Source: Pseudomonadota bacterium (GTDB lineage: Bacteria > Desulfobacterota > Desulfobulbia > Desulfobulbales > Desulfocapsaceae). Taken from it: a DNA stretch of 51,630 bases. Position numbers and translations under genes: made by a program. The first letter of the stretch is position 1. Each line of letters opens with the position of its first letter. Location of the stretch: contig JAHJNL010000065.1 of assembly GCA_018820855.1 (NCBI GenBank), forward strand, positions 1 through 51,630, read 5' to 3'. Of this stretch, positions 16,752 through 24,904 are shown piece by piece. The notes beneath the pieces are model-generated. The model was not told the origin of the DNA, searched no databases, and saw only the letters and a list, made by a program, of their open reading frames with translations.

Positions 16752-17933
16752 CTATAGTGCTGCTTTATAAATAGCCTTGACATCATTATCAGTGGGAATA
16801 CGAGGATTGGTCAGACCACAGGCATCTTTCTGTGCGTTGCCGGTCATGGTCTCGATATCTCCGGCATTGACGTCTTTTCCGTAACGCTTGCCGAGTTCGA
16901 TCAAACCAGCTGGTATGCCGACATCTGTGGAAAGCTTTTGAATTGCACTTATTGCAAGCTCTGCAGCCTCACGTAGTGAAAGACCCTCAACATTTTCCCC
17001 CATCAGCTGGGCAATTTTGACAAAACGATCTAGTTTGGCAATCAGGTTGAAATTGCAGACATGGGGGAGCAGGATGGCATTACATTCACCGTGCGGCAGG
17101 TCATAGAAGCCACCGAGTTGGTGAGCCATGGCATGGACATGACCAAGGCTGGCATTGTTAAATGCCATACCGGCGAGGTACTGCGCATAACACATGCCTT
17201 CGCGCGCCACGATGTCGCCACCGTTGGCCACTGCCGGGCGGAGATGCGTCGCAATTAGTTCAATAGCTTTTTCAGCAGCAGAGTCGGTCATCGGCGTTGC
17301 AATAGTGGAGACATAGGCCTCCACGGCATGGGTGAGAGCATCCATTCCGGTAGCTGCTGTCAGTGCTGGAGGCATACCCAGCATCAGCAGCGGATCATCA
17401 AGGGCAATTCCCGGAGTCACTCGCCAGTCGACAATGGCCATTTTCACTTTTCTTGACGTATCAGTGATAATACAGAACCTGGTCATTTCTGAAGCTGTTC
17501 CGGCTGTTGTGTTTACCGCTACATATGGAGGCATAGGGTTGTTGGATTTATCGACGCCTTCGTAATCATGAATTTTACCACCGTTTGCTATAACCAGGCC
17601 GACGCCCTTTCCACAGTCATGCGAGCTGCCGCCGCCAAGGGTAATCAGACTGTCACAGGCATTCTTTTTGTAGACCTCAACCCCATCGTGTACGTTCGTA
17701 TCTGTTGGGTTAGGGATGGTATCATCGTAAACAACATAATTCATGCCGGCTTCGTCAAGCAAGTTGGTGATTTGTTTTGTGATTCCTGCACCGGTAATGC
17801 CTTTGTCGGTGACGATCAGTGGTTTGCTGCCGCCAAGTGCTTTGATCTTGGCGGGAATCTCTTTTGCAGCTCCAATACCTATCAGGGTAACACTGGGGAT
17901 GAAATAGCCATATACTTGTTCACGAACTGCCAT
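16752..17933 (-). CDS. Iron-containing alcohol dehydrogenase
   Basis: The 393-residue protein is a group III NAD(P)-dependent alcohol dehydrogenase. It shows the nucleotide-binding GGGSSHDCGKGVGL, the NTTAGTASEMTRFCII block, and metal ligands in GMDALTHAVEAY (Asp), LGHVHAMAHQLGGFYDLPHG (three His across the motif). It would oxidise short alcohols such as ethanol in the cytosol or reduce the aldehyde. A near-perfect GGAGGT precedes the ATG. It is the first gene of a two-gene unit with AOR, so its aldehyde product can pass to the next enzyme. A possible sigma-54 site lies about 50-70 nt upstream. Confidence 0.94.
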   Translation of the reverse strand: MAVREQVYGYFIPSVTLIGIGAAKEIPAKIKALGGSKPLIVTDKGITGAGITKQITNLLDEAGMNYVVYDDTIPNPTDTNVHDGVEVYKKNACDSLITLGGGSSHDCGKGVGLVIANGGKIHDYEGVDKSNNPMPPYVAVNTTAGTASEMTRFCIITDTSRKVKMAIVDWRVTPGIALDDPLLMLGMPPALTAATGMDALTHAVEAYVSTIATPMTDSAAEKAIELIATHLRPAVANGGDIVAREGMCYAQYLAGMAFNNASLGHVHAMAHQLGGFYDLPHGECNAILLPHVCNFNLIAKLDRFVKIAQLMGENVEGLSLREAAELAISAIQKLSTDVGIPAGLIELGKRYGKDVNAGDIETMTGNAQKDACGLTNPRIPTDNDVKAIYKAAL

Positions 17934-17985
17934 GATGATACCTCCATTTTAAGATTGAGTTTCTTCTGAATGATTTGTGCTGCCT

Positions 17986-18001
17986 TGCTTGGATGATGCC
18001 A
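17986..18001 (-). promoter_or_regulatory. Possible sigma-54 promoter of adh-aor
   Basis: The minus strand reads TGGCATCATCCAAGCA, with the invariant GG (-24) and GC (-12) separated by exactly 10 nt. The -24 half matches TGGCA; the -12 half (AAGCA) matches TTGCA only partly. The expected start is about 40 nt before the ATG. A 6-bp repeat (CTGTTT...AAACAG, 18111-18137) upstream could be an activator site. Moderate-weak call. Confidence 0.35.
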
Positions 18002-18934
18002 TGCGCAGTATTTTTGCGGCCAACGACATGCATCCTAATGCCTTAATTAAACGGCCGCGCATCTCTAAAAATCTAATTATGACAATCGTCGCATTAGTAA
18101 GAGATGTCTTGCTGTTTGATGTACGGTCTAAACAGTAACTATATCAAAAATGTCAAAAGAGCGTTGAGGCAAGCAGGATAGTGAATTTTATAATAAGGTT
18201 AACTGCTTGACACTCGAGTAATAACTTTAATAAGCGAGGGCAGAAAAGTATTGTCTACTGCTCCTCTCTTTTTGGTAAAGAATATTGAGAAGAAATGTCT
18301 GTAGCATAAAACTTAATATAAATTCTCATGAGATTACTTAGTATATATAAGTCGGATGCTATTTGTGAATAGGTAAATATACTAATTTTTCGTTAGGTAA
18401 AAATACCTATAGGGAGCGAAATCTCTGAATCATAGGAAGGTCGAAAAATCAGGTAATTAGCTTGAAGGAAAGGGGTTTTTGGACGGAGGTAGGTACCACA
18501 GCGTACCTAGGTGATAAGGAATTGTATTATAAAAAAAATGGATACATTTACTAAACTGATGGCGATTTAAATAATGTGTGGAAAACAGCAATCAATAAAG
18601 TTCAGTTATCGGGGTATGATATCAGGATATACACCGAATCCCAATGTGATTGACCAAGGTTTGCAGGACAAGATGGCGACAATTATTTACCTTTGAAAAA
18701 ACTATCAGGTATTATTCGAAATAAGTGGGGAGAATCGAAAACACTAAAGTTATAAGTTGCTGAGAGCACTTTGATTGTCAGGGAGATTTCGTTGATGGAG
18801 AGGGCAAAAATAGTGTTTTTGCAGAATCAGATATAACTTATGGCTATCCCCTGTGCGAGTTGGAATGGATTGTCCATGTCTTGTGTCCGCCTGGGTCTCA
18901 ACTGAACGGAAATAGAAACAGTTTGGAATGATAG
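18002..18934. other. Long non-coding stretch upstream of adh
   Basis: About 930 bp with no supported gene and high A/T. The only structured part is 18370-18509, with TAGGTA at 18370-18375, the palindrome TAGGTA-AAAA-TACCTA (18394-18409) and TAGGTAC...GTACCTA (18490-18509), which may be a cluster of related protein-binding sites. The open frame at 18750-18944 (minus) has no recognisable domain. Confidence 0.5.
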
Positions 18935-19108
18935 CTGTCTCCAAGGGGGAGGCTGTTCGAAGTTGTTTTTATTGGTGTTAAATTTAAAAGGTTATGTCGG
19001 ATAGCTGTTGGTGTCATTTGGAATGAGGGTGGCGTTCCATTTTTACCAGAGAGGAGTAATAAACAGACTTGGTCGGGCTTGATTGAGGTGGAGATCATCA
19101 GGTTATAA
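18935..19108 (+). pseudogene. Possible Nudix (MutT-like) gene relic
   Basis: This open stretch of 57 codons translates to a segment including CRIAVGVIWNEGG, then FLPERSN and WSGLIEVE. The order resembles the start of a MutT-type Nudix domain (AVGVI-x-(D/E)G-x-LL-x-R ... W-x-G-L-W-E-F), but it stops before any Nudix box (GX5EX7REUXEEXGU). No start codon or ribosome site suits it. I read it as an eroded fragment; resemblance by chance is possible. Confidence 0.3.
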
Positions 19109-19192
19109 TATATTTCCGATTCCTGCAGGCCTGCTTGGTAAAGCGATTTCTTAATCATCCTTATCTGGTCATTAGCGTAGTTCGTAAACGAG

Positions 19193-19229
19193 AACAGGCA
19201 CTTAGGAATAAACTCCCTAAGTGCCTGTT
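19193..19229 (-). terminator. Terminator-like hairpin after tRNA-Leu(UAA)
   Basis: A perfect 14-bp stem (19193-19206 with 19216-19229, 9-nt loop) begins 7 nt after the tRNA 3' end on the minus strand. The following sequence (CTCGTTTACG) has only a short T run, so termination may be less efficient than at the similar hairpin after tRNA-Glu. Confidence 0.6.
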
Positions 19230-19235
19230 TGTATT

Positions 19236-19322
19236 TGGTGCCCGGAGCGAGAATCGAACTCGCACAGCCTTACGACCGAGGGATTTTAAGTCCCTTGCGT
19301 CTACCAGTTCCGCCATCCGGGC
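19236..19322 (-). tRNA. tRNA-Leu (anticodon UAA)
   Basis: The minus strand gives an 87-nt class II tRNA with encoded CCA. GCCCGGA pairs with TCCGGGC, the anticodon loop is CTTAAAA (TAA, leucine), and a long variable arm (CGGTCG-type stem) is present, followed by GAGTTCGATTCTC in the T arm. Confidence 0.95.
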
Positions 19323-19331
19323 AGTGCACTG

Positions 19332-19361
19332 TTTGTACCATAGAGCCGTTTTGTTTGTCAA
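19332..19361 (-). promoter_or_regulatory. Promoter of tRNA-Leu(UAA)
   Basis: On the minus strand TTGACA (19356-19361) is followed after 18 nt by TACAAA (19332-19337), placing the start within a few bases of the tRNA. An 8-bp inverted repeat, CCGTTTTG (19346-19353) and CAAAACGG (19366-19373), brackets the -35 box and could be an operator. Confidence 0.55.
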
Positions 19362-19559
19362 TTGCCAAAACGGTGTATTTTATTTATGGAATATATAATA
19401 TCTTTATTTGAAAAAAATAAATGAATACAGCATGTTGAAGTTATCAATGGTGATGCTTAATCATCGCTTAGCTGTTAGCAGGAAAGAGCTGGATTTTGAG
19501 ATCTCTCCTGCCTCATGAACGTATAAGGGCCGATTGGTCATCATTCAAGATTTTGAAAT

Positions 19560-20756
19560 TTAAAAAATCATTGACGCATGACGTACTATGGCCAGCATTT
19601 CCCGCACTGCCTGGTCGAGGCCGACGAAAACCGCTCTGCTGATGATGGCATGGCCAATGGAGAGTTCTTCAATGGTATCGAGAGATGCAATTCTGGAAGT
19701 AGTCTGGTAGTCGAGACCATGTCCGGCATTCACCCGCAATCCCATCTGGTAGGCTTCTTCAGCAGCCGAGGCAATGAGTTGGTACTCTTCTTCTCTTTTC
19801 TCTTCACTTGTGGCATCGCAGTAGCGTCCGGTGTGGAGTTCCACATAGGTGGCTCCAATTTCCAGGGCTGCTTCGACTTGCTTGTGTTCCGGGTCGATAA
19901 AAAGTGAGACGGGAATTCCTGCCTTGCTCATTTTGCTGATGGTCTTGGCAAGTTTCTTCTTTTGTCCTGCAACGTCAAGACCGCCTTCGGTAGTCAGTTC
20001 CTGGCGTTTTTCCGGCACCAGGGTGACCATATCAGGTTTGAGGGCCAGGGCAATTTCGATAATTTCTTTGTTGGCTCCCATCTCCAGATTCATTTTGGTC
20101 TTGATTGTTTCCCGCAGCAGTCGGACATCACGGTCGTTGATGTGGCGTCGATCTTCACGCAGGTGGACGACAATTCCTGCAGCGCCGGCAAGTTCACAGA
20201 TTGCTGCGGCTGCTACAGGGTCTGGTTCGTTGATGCCACGCGCCTGCCGTACTGTAGCAACATGATCAACGTTAATGGCTAGGTGTGTCATTTTATTACT
20301 CCTGGAGGATTGTAACTGATTAATCAGGCTGGTTTCCAGTGCCCACATGTCTTCAGCCTCTTTTTCGGAACGCTCATGGTCGTAACCGAGCAGATGCAGC
20401 AGCCCATGGGTAATGAGCCAGGTCAGGCGATCGTGCAGTGAAACATGAAGGCTGAGGGACTCCTTGTGAGCTGTCTCTACAGAGATGATGATATCACCGA
20501 GTTCTTGAACAGGTAAAAAACTGAGACAAGAATCCGCTTCATCTGCAAAGGGGAAAGAAAGGACATTCGTTGGCCCTTTTTTTCCACGATAATGGTTGTT
20601 GAGCCAGCTTATTTCCTGGTCATCAACGAAAAGCACACTGACTTCATGAGTTGCCACACCGTTCTGGCGCATGAGCCATGCCGTGCGTCGCTGCAGAAGT
20701 CGCCTGTTCAGGCGGAATTTGTTGGTGTCGCATTTTATTGTAAGAGTTGCCGGCAT
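19560..20756 (-). CDS. YbeY endoribonuclease / PdxJ pyridoxine phosphate synthase fusion
   Basis: One uninterrupted 398-codon frame encodes two complete enzymes. Residues 1-155 are YbeY, the 16S rRNA maturation and RNA quality-control endoribonuclease, with the zinc motif [11 protein letters not shown]. Residues 156-398 are PdxJ, which condenses aminoacetone phosphate and deoxyxylulose 5-phosphate to pyridoxine 5'-phosphate, starting [19 protein letters not shown] and including HLREDRRHI and [10 protein letters not shown]. There is no linker: YbeY has lost its stop codon. A good ribosome site (CCAGGAG) and ATG (20291, minus) remain at the junction, so free PdxJ may also be made. The upstream neighbour phoH is the usual ybeY partner. 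The fusion start at 20756 has no strong Shine-Dalgarno. Confidence 0.9.
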   Translation of the reverse strand: MPATLTIKCDTNKFRLNRRLLQRRTAWLMRQNGVATHEVSVLFVDDQEISWLNNHYRGKKGPTNVLSFPFADEADSCLSFLPVQELGDIIISVETAHKESLSLHVSLHDRLTWLITHGLLHLLGYDHERSEKEAEDMWALETSLINQLQSSRSNKMTHLAINVDHVATVRQARGINEPDPVAAAAICELAGAAGIVVHLREDRRHINDRDVRLLRETIKTKMNLEMGANKEIIEIALALKPDMVTLVPEKRQELTTEGGLDVAGQKKKLAKTISKMSKAGIPVSLFIDPEHKQVEAALEIGATYVELHTGRYCDATSEEKREEEYQLIASAAEEAYQMGLRVNAGHGLDYQTTSRIASLDTIEELSIGHAIISRAVFVGLDQAVREMLAIVRHASMIF

Positions 20757-20795
20757 GTCACTGTAGGGATAGCGGAGAGTGTTTAGCGTTACGCA

Positions 20796-21809
20796 TTATC
20801 GGGTTTGAGAACGGGGGGCTGCAGACAGGCGAGGGCGTATATTTTTGCTCCCCGAATTCTTTTCATAGGCGCCGATAATCTTTTGCACCAAGGGATGCCT
20901 GACTACATCCTGTTTGGAAAAATTGCAGAACGAGATACCGTCGATTCCTTGTAAAAACTTTTTTGCCTGCAGCAATCCGGATTGTTCTGCACGTGGCAGG
21001 TCAACTTGAGTGACATCACCGGTGATTACAGCTAAGGAATCGAATCCGATCCGGGTCAGGAACATCTTCATCTGTTCTCTGGTGGTGTTCTGGGCCTCAT
21101 CAAGAATAATGAAGGCATCACTCAAGGTCCTCCCGCGCATAAAGGCGAGAGGGGCGATCTCAATGATGCCTTGCTCTATAAAGCTGGCACTTTTTTCGGC
21201 TCCGAGCATGTCGCTCAGGGCATCATAAAGCGGCCTTAAGTAGGGATTGACTTTCTGGGCAAGGTCACCGGGGAGGAAACCGAGTTTTTCTCCGGCTTCT
21301 ACTGCAGGGCGGGTGAGGATGATGGACCTGACCTGGCCGCTGTTCAGGGCGGAAACAGCCATAGCCACAGCCAGGTATGTTTTCCCGGTTCCTGCAGGTC
21401 CGATTCCAAAGACAATGTCATTATTGCGAATGGAATCAATATAGGTTTTCTGATTTTGGGTCTTGGGAGAGATGATACGATTCTGGGCAGTGATGTAGAC
21501 CTTGTCCAGAAAGATTTTATCGAGACGACAATTTGGAGTTGCTTCAAGAACACGCTGACCGAAGGCAAAATCTGAACTGTAGATCTTGAACCCTTTGCTG
21601 AGGAGTCCATAAAATTGTTCGAGCAGATTAGCGGCCAGATCCACCTCATGATCAAGCCCAATGAGGTGGATGCCATTTCCCCGGACATGAATTTGAACTC
21701 CGATACTCTGTTCAAGTGAGTGCAGATTCTTGTTTAGTTCTCCATAGAGGATACCCGCAAGATTATTATCGGGAAAACAAAGATCCCTGCTCAGTTGCTT
21801 GCCTGCCAT
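20796..21809 (-). CDS. phoH: PhoH family ATPase
   Basis: The 337-residue protein is a cytosolic PhoH/YbeZ-type P-loop ATPase related to superfamily I helicases. It has an N-terminal KH-like segment (VQIHVRGNGIHLIG), Walker A GIGPAGTGKT, Walker B FIILDEAQNTT and motif III-like ITGDVTQVDLP. PhoH is commonly encoded next to ybeY, which holds here with a 39-nt gap, and is linked to RNA metabolism and stress. The basic C-terminal tail (RPRLSAAPRSQTR) is typical. A 10-bp inverted repeat (21835-21844 with 21874-21883) lies just upstream and may be regulatory. Confidence 0.93.
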   Translation of the reverse strand: MAGKQLSRDLCFPDNNLAGILYGELNKNLHSLEQSIGVQIHVRGNGIHLIGLDHEVDLAANLLEQFYGLLSKGFKIYSSDFAFGQRVLEATPNCRLDKIFLDKVYITAQNRIISPKTQNQKTYIDSIRNNDIVFGIGPAGTGKTYLAVAMAVSALNSGQVRSIILTRPAVEAGEKLGFLPGDLAQKVNPYLRPLYDALSDMLGAEKSASFIEQGIIEIAPLAFMRGRTLSDAFIILDEAQNTTREQMKMFLTRIGFDSLAVITGDVTQVDLPRAEQSGLLQAKKFLQGIDGISFCNFSKQDVVRHPLVQKIIGAYEKNSGSKNIRPRLSAAPRSQTR

Positions 21810-21834
21810 CTGTCAGTCGGCCTTTTAGTATATG

Positions 21835-21883
21835 AGCGTTCACAGGCATGGGAGTTTTCAGAGATCCAGTACTTGTGAACGCT
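21835..21883 (-). repeat. Inverted repeat upstream of phoH
   Basis: AGCGTTCACA (21835-21844) and TGTGAACGCT (21874-21883) are perfect inverted copies 29 nt apart, between the selenoprotein gene and phoH. No T tract follows in either direction, so operator or long hairpin is more likely than terminator. Confidence 0.5.
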
Positions 21884-21930
21884 TACAGGTTGTTAGATGG
21901 AGCGATTCCTGGTTGTCAACGCTCGATAAT

Positions 21931-22797
21931 TTACTTTTTCTTCGCGAGTTCCTCGTCGATGATTTTCTGAATGGCAGGAAGGGTACGCTCCTTTAACAGC
22001 ATACCATTAATAATAATGGTTGGAGTTCCCCTTACCCCTGCCTCCTGAGCATCAAAGACATCTTTCGCGAGTTTCTGCTGAATTTGAGGTGAGGCCATAT
22101 CTTCTTTTAATTTTTTTACGTCAAGCTCAAGTTTGGCGGCAATGGTGTCAATTGAGGTGGCATTGAGCTTAGGTGTCTTAAAAAGAGCGTCATGAAATTC
22201 CCAGTATTTACCCTGGTTGCCAGCTGCAAGTGCTGCAAGTGCTGCAGGTTGAGCAAATTTATGGAAATTCAGTGGTAAGTTTTTGAGTACGATTTTTACT
22301 GTGTCAGGGTTATTCTCAAGCACCTGCTCGAGTAGCGGCACTGCTTTGCCGCAATGGGGTCACTCAAAATCCGTAAAAACGGCAATGGTCACAGGTGCAT
22401 TTTCATTTCCGAGAAAGGGTGAACCTGTAGTGTCAATATTGACTATAAAACTCACTGAAAGATCGGAAAAGCTTTTTTCGGTCTGGTTAATGAGAAAAAG
22501 TTTCTCTCCACGGGGAGCAATGTCAATGGCCGAGACACCTTTAGCAACGGGTATGGCACCAAGAAGTTCACCGTCGGCAGTATAGGCCAGAACTTTTTCC
22601 TGATCGGTAAGAATGAAAACCCGTTTTCCGTCAAGAGAATAGACAATATCCAAAGGTGTGCTTGGCAGTTTCCAGCTTTTTTCCACTTGCCACTGAATTT
22701 TTGACGCCCCTTGGGTATCGGTCGCGGCAAAAATGAGGGAAGGTGAGAAGGAAAGCATGAGTAGAGCACAGGCTGTGAAGGTCTGTTTGTACGTCAT
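21931..22797 (-). CDS. Secreted DsbA-like thioredoxin-fold selenoprotein (UGA read as Sec)
   Basis: Two adjacent open frames in the same phase are separated only by a TGA at 22360-22362. Read through, they make one 288-residue protein with the unknown residue at 146 in FTDFE-U-PHCGKAVP, exactly where DsbA/DsbG-type thioredoxin folds have the first cysteine of C-x-x-C. Other fold marks are NAPVTIAVFTDFE before it and the cis-proline RGTPTIIINGMLL. A signal peptide (LLMLSFSPSLIFAA) and about 90 residues resembling a beta-propeller repeat (PLDIVYSLDGKRVFILTD) precede the redox domain. Possible SECIS hairpins follow the TGA. It would be a periplasmic thiol/disulfide or peroxide-active enzyme. The alternative is a pseudogene made by one nonsense mutation. 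Confidence 0.8.
22315..22352 (-). promoter_or_regulatory. Candidate bacterial SECIS element
   Basis: Two stem-loops follow the in-frame TGA on the mRNA. The nearer, GCGGCA-AAGCAG-TGCCGC (22335-22352), starts 7 nt after TGA. The farther (22315-22332) is an 8-bp stem with one G-U whose tip displays AGGU, with the GG about 35 nt after TGA. Bacterial SECIS loops usually carry an exposed G about 16-37 nt from the UGA, so the farther hairpin fits best. Which one is used cannot be settled by eye. Confidence 0.5.
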
Positions 22798-23124
22798 TGG
22801 TTCCTCAATTCTAGAATTGATGTTTGATCCGGCGCAGAAGGTTGATAGTTGTAATCATCATATCCGGCCAGGAAGTGGATAAAAATGGTAGGATCATGAT
22901 ACAATAAAATCCTTTCCAATATGAGGAACGATAATAGTCTCTGTGAGGTTGTTTGGCAAGCCGCTTAAGAAAAATGATCCCGTTGTTGTCAAAATTACTC
23001 GGTGGAAAAGATGATTTTTTTTTACTCCATAAGAGTATCGGTCTTGACTGGGAGCTGGATGTGAATTAATTACTAAGAGGTTATCTGGTATTTCTTTGAC
23101 GGTCTGGCACATGCTGATATGTCT
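22798..23124. other. Divergent intergenic region, selenoprotein gene / tRNA-Leu
   Basis: About 330 bp without a supported gene. A 72-codon open frame (22894-23112, minus) has no recognisable domain and no ribosome site. The right end carries the tRNA promoter; the left end should hold the selenoprotein promoter, which I could not pinpoint. Confidence 0.5.
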
Positions 23125-23152
23125 TTGTCAGAGAACTACTGGATTGTATGGT
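23125..23152 (+). promoter_or_regulatory. Promoter of tRNA-Leu(UAG)
   Basis: TTGTCA (23125-23130) and TATGGT (23147-23152) are separated by 16 nt, about 15 nt before the tRNA. Five and four of six consensus positions match. Confidence 0.5.
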
Positions 23153-23167
23153 GAAAATATCTGATAT

Positions 23168-23251
23168 GCGAGGGTGGCGGAATTGGTAGACGCACTGGTC
23201 TTAGGAACCAGCGCCTTGTGCATGGGGGTTCGATTCCCCCCTCTCGCACCA
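23168..23251 (+). tRNA. tRNA-Leu (anticodon UAG)
   Basis: An 84-nt class II tRNA with encoded CCA. GCGAGGG pairs with CTCTCGC (one G-U), the anticodon loop is CTTAGGA (TAG, leucine), a long variable arm follows, and the T arm contains GGTTCGATTCC. No hairpin terminator is seen before tig, so read-through into tig is possible. Confidence 0.95.
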
Positions 23252-23442
23252 AATATTTCTTTTTATTTCGTATAAGCATAGTCAATTAGTGTCCTGATGG
23301 TGATTACCACTCAGGTACAGAACGGCCTTGAAGGGTAACGCTCTTTTCGGTCGATCAATAGCTTATAATTTTAAACTAATCTGAGTCTGAGAGACGGGTT
23401 CTCAAATTAACTGAGTAAGAATCTTAATAAAGGATGGATATG

Positions 23443-24768
23443 ATGGAAGTAGTTGTTGAAGATGTCAGTGCACTTACAAAAAAGGTGACCATAACCTTGC
23501 CCAAGGATGGTGTTCAGAAAAAATTGGAGAAGGCCTACAACAAGCTACAGCGTGAAACCAAGATAAAGGGGTTTCGCCGTGGAAAAGTGCCTCGTTCCGT
23601 TATTATTAAGAATTTCAAGCATCAGGTAGAGAGCGAAGCTGGTGAACAGCTCGTTCAGGATAGTTATTTTGACGCCATTGAAAAAATTAATATTGATCCT
23701 GTTGTTCATCCTGAAATTTCCGAGCCGGTCTTCAAAGAAGACGGTACCTTTGAATATGTGGCTAATGTCGATATCAGACCTGAATTTGAGCTTGGTGAAT
23801 ACAAAGGGATTGAGGTAGAGAAAGTTTCTAATGAGGTGAGTGATGCCGCAGTAGAGGTAGAGATAGAGAGCCTACGTCAGGATATGGCACCACTTCGTTC
23901 AATTACTGACAGAGCGATTGAAAATGGAGATGTTGTCGTTGTTGATTTTGAAGGGTTTCACAACGGAAAGGCCATGAAAGAGGTCAAGAACGACAATTAC
24001 TCTATAGATGTCGGTTCTGGCAGGCTTAGTCCTGAATTTGAAGAAAAGCTTGTGGGAATGAAGAGTGGGGAAGAGGCCAGTCATGAAGTGGAGTTTCCTG
24101 CTAAATATCCCAATCCTGTCCTTGCCGGAAAGAAGATAGAGTTTCGGGTCAAAGTAAAAGACATAAAAGAGCGTGTTCTTCCAGAACTAAATGATGAGTT
24201 TGCTAAAGACGTTGACAGTGAATACAAGACCCTGGCAGATTTACAGAATGCGATTCGGGAACGTTTGCAGAAGGAAAAAGGTAACCGTGCAGAGGGGGAT
24301 ATTACCGATCGCATCATGCTTAAGCTTCTGGAAAATCATGACTTTGAAGTTCCTTCCCGACTGGTCCGTTTTGAAATTGAGGAGATGATCAAAAACACTG
24401 AGAAATCTCTGCAGCAGAGCGGTATGGATCTGGAATCCGCCGGGATTAATCGTGAGGACCTGGTAGGGAGAAATAAAGAAACAGCAGAAAAAAGGGTCCG
24501 CGGTGATTTTATACTGAAAAAAATTGCCGAAGTCGAAGCAATCAAGGTCAATGATGAAGATTTGGATCGTGCCTTTAAGCGTATTGGTGATCAGTACAAT
24601 ATGCCCATTGCCCAGGTGAAAGAATATTTTCAAAGCCGTGATGATTTGCTCCCATTTATGAATGAGATATTAAATGAAAAAATCCTCACCTTCCTTCGAG
24701 AGAATGCCAAATTTGTTGAGGCGTCTTCTATGGCTAAAGAAGGAAATATAGAAGAGAGTGCAGATTGA
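23443..24768 (+). CDS. tig: Trigger factor
   Basis: Trigger factor is the ribosome-bound chaperone and prolyl isomerase that meets nascent chains. The 441-residue product has the ribosome-docking signature KGFRRGKVPRS near residue 43, a PPIase (FKBP-like) domain around 150-240 (VVVDFEGFHNGK ... EEASHEVEFPAKYPNPVLAGKK), and a helical C-terminal chaperone domain. ATGs occur at 23434, 23440 and 23443; AAGGA at 23430-23434 favours the last. It heads the classic tig-clpP-clpX-lon order, linking nascent-chain folding to degradation. Confidence 0.95.
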   Translation: MEVVVEDVSALTKKVTITLPKDGVQKKLEKAYNKLQRETKIKGFRRGKVPRSVIIKNFKHQVESEAGEQLVQDSYFDAIEKINIDPVVHPEISEPVFKEDGTFEYVANVDIRPEFELGEYKGIEVEKVSNEVSDAAVEVEIESLRQDMAPLRSITDRAIENGDVVVVDFEGFHNGKAMKEVKNDNYSIDVGSGRLSPEFEEKLVGMKSGEEASHEVEFPAKYPNPVLAGKKIEFRVKVKDIKERVLPELNDEFAKDVDSEYKTLADLQNAIRERLQKEKGNRAEGDITDRIMLKLLENHDFEVPSRLVRFEIEEMIKNTEKSLQQSGMDLESAGINREDLVGRNKETAEKRVRGDFILKKIAEVEAIKVNDEDLDRAFKRIGDQYNMPIAQVKEYFQSRDDLLPFMNEILNEKILTFLRENAKFVEASSMAKEGNIEESAD

Positions 24769-24848
24769 TAGAAGGTCTGCGTTTTTAATAGTTTTTTAGA
24801 AAGAATGATTGGGCAGGGAAAACTTGCCTGATCAGACTGCGTAACTGA

Positions 24849-24883
24849 ACGACTGCAGCTGCCCGCGAGGCCTCTGCAGTCGT
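24849..24883 (+). promoter_or_regulatory. Hairpin between tig and clpP
   Basis: ACGACTGCAG (24849-24858) and CTGCAGTCGT (24874-24883) are perfect inverted copies with a 15-nt loop, ending just before the clpP ribosome site. Only GTTATTT follows, so it may attenuate or protect rather than fully terminate. Confidence 0.55.
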
Positions 24884-24904
24884 GTTATTTAAGGAGAAGG
24901 GAAA

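Noticed and set aside
18750-19158. Two short minus-strand open frames (64 and 86 codons)
   Set aside because: No recognisable domain or start signals; the second mirrors the possible Nudix relic on the other strand.
22894-23112. 72-codon minus-strand open frame upstream of the selenoprotein
   Set aside because: No domain or ribosome site; falls in a probable promoter region.
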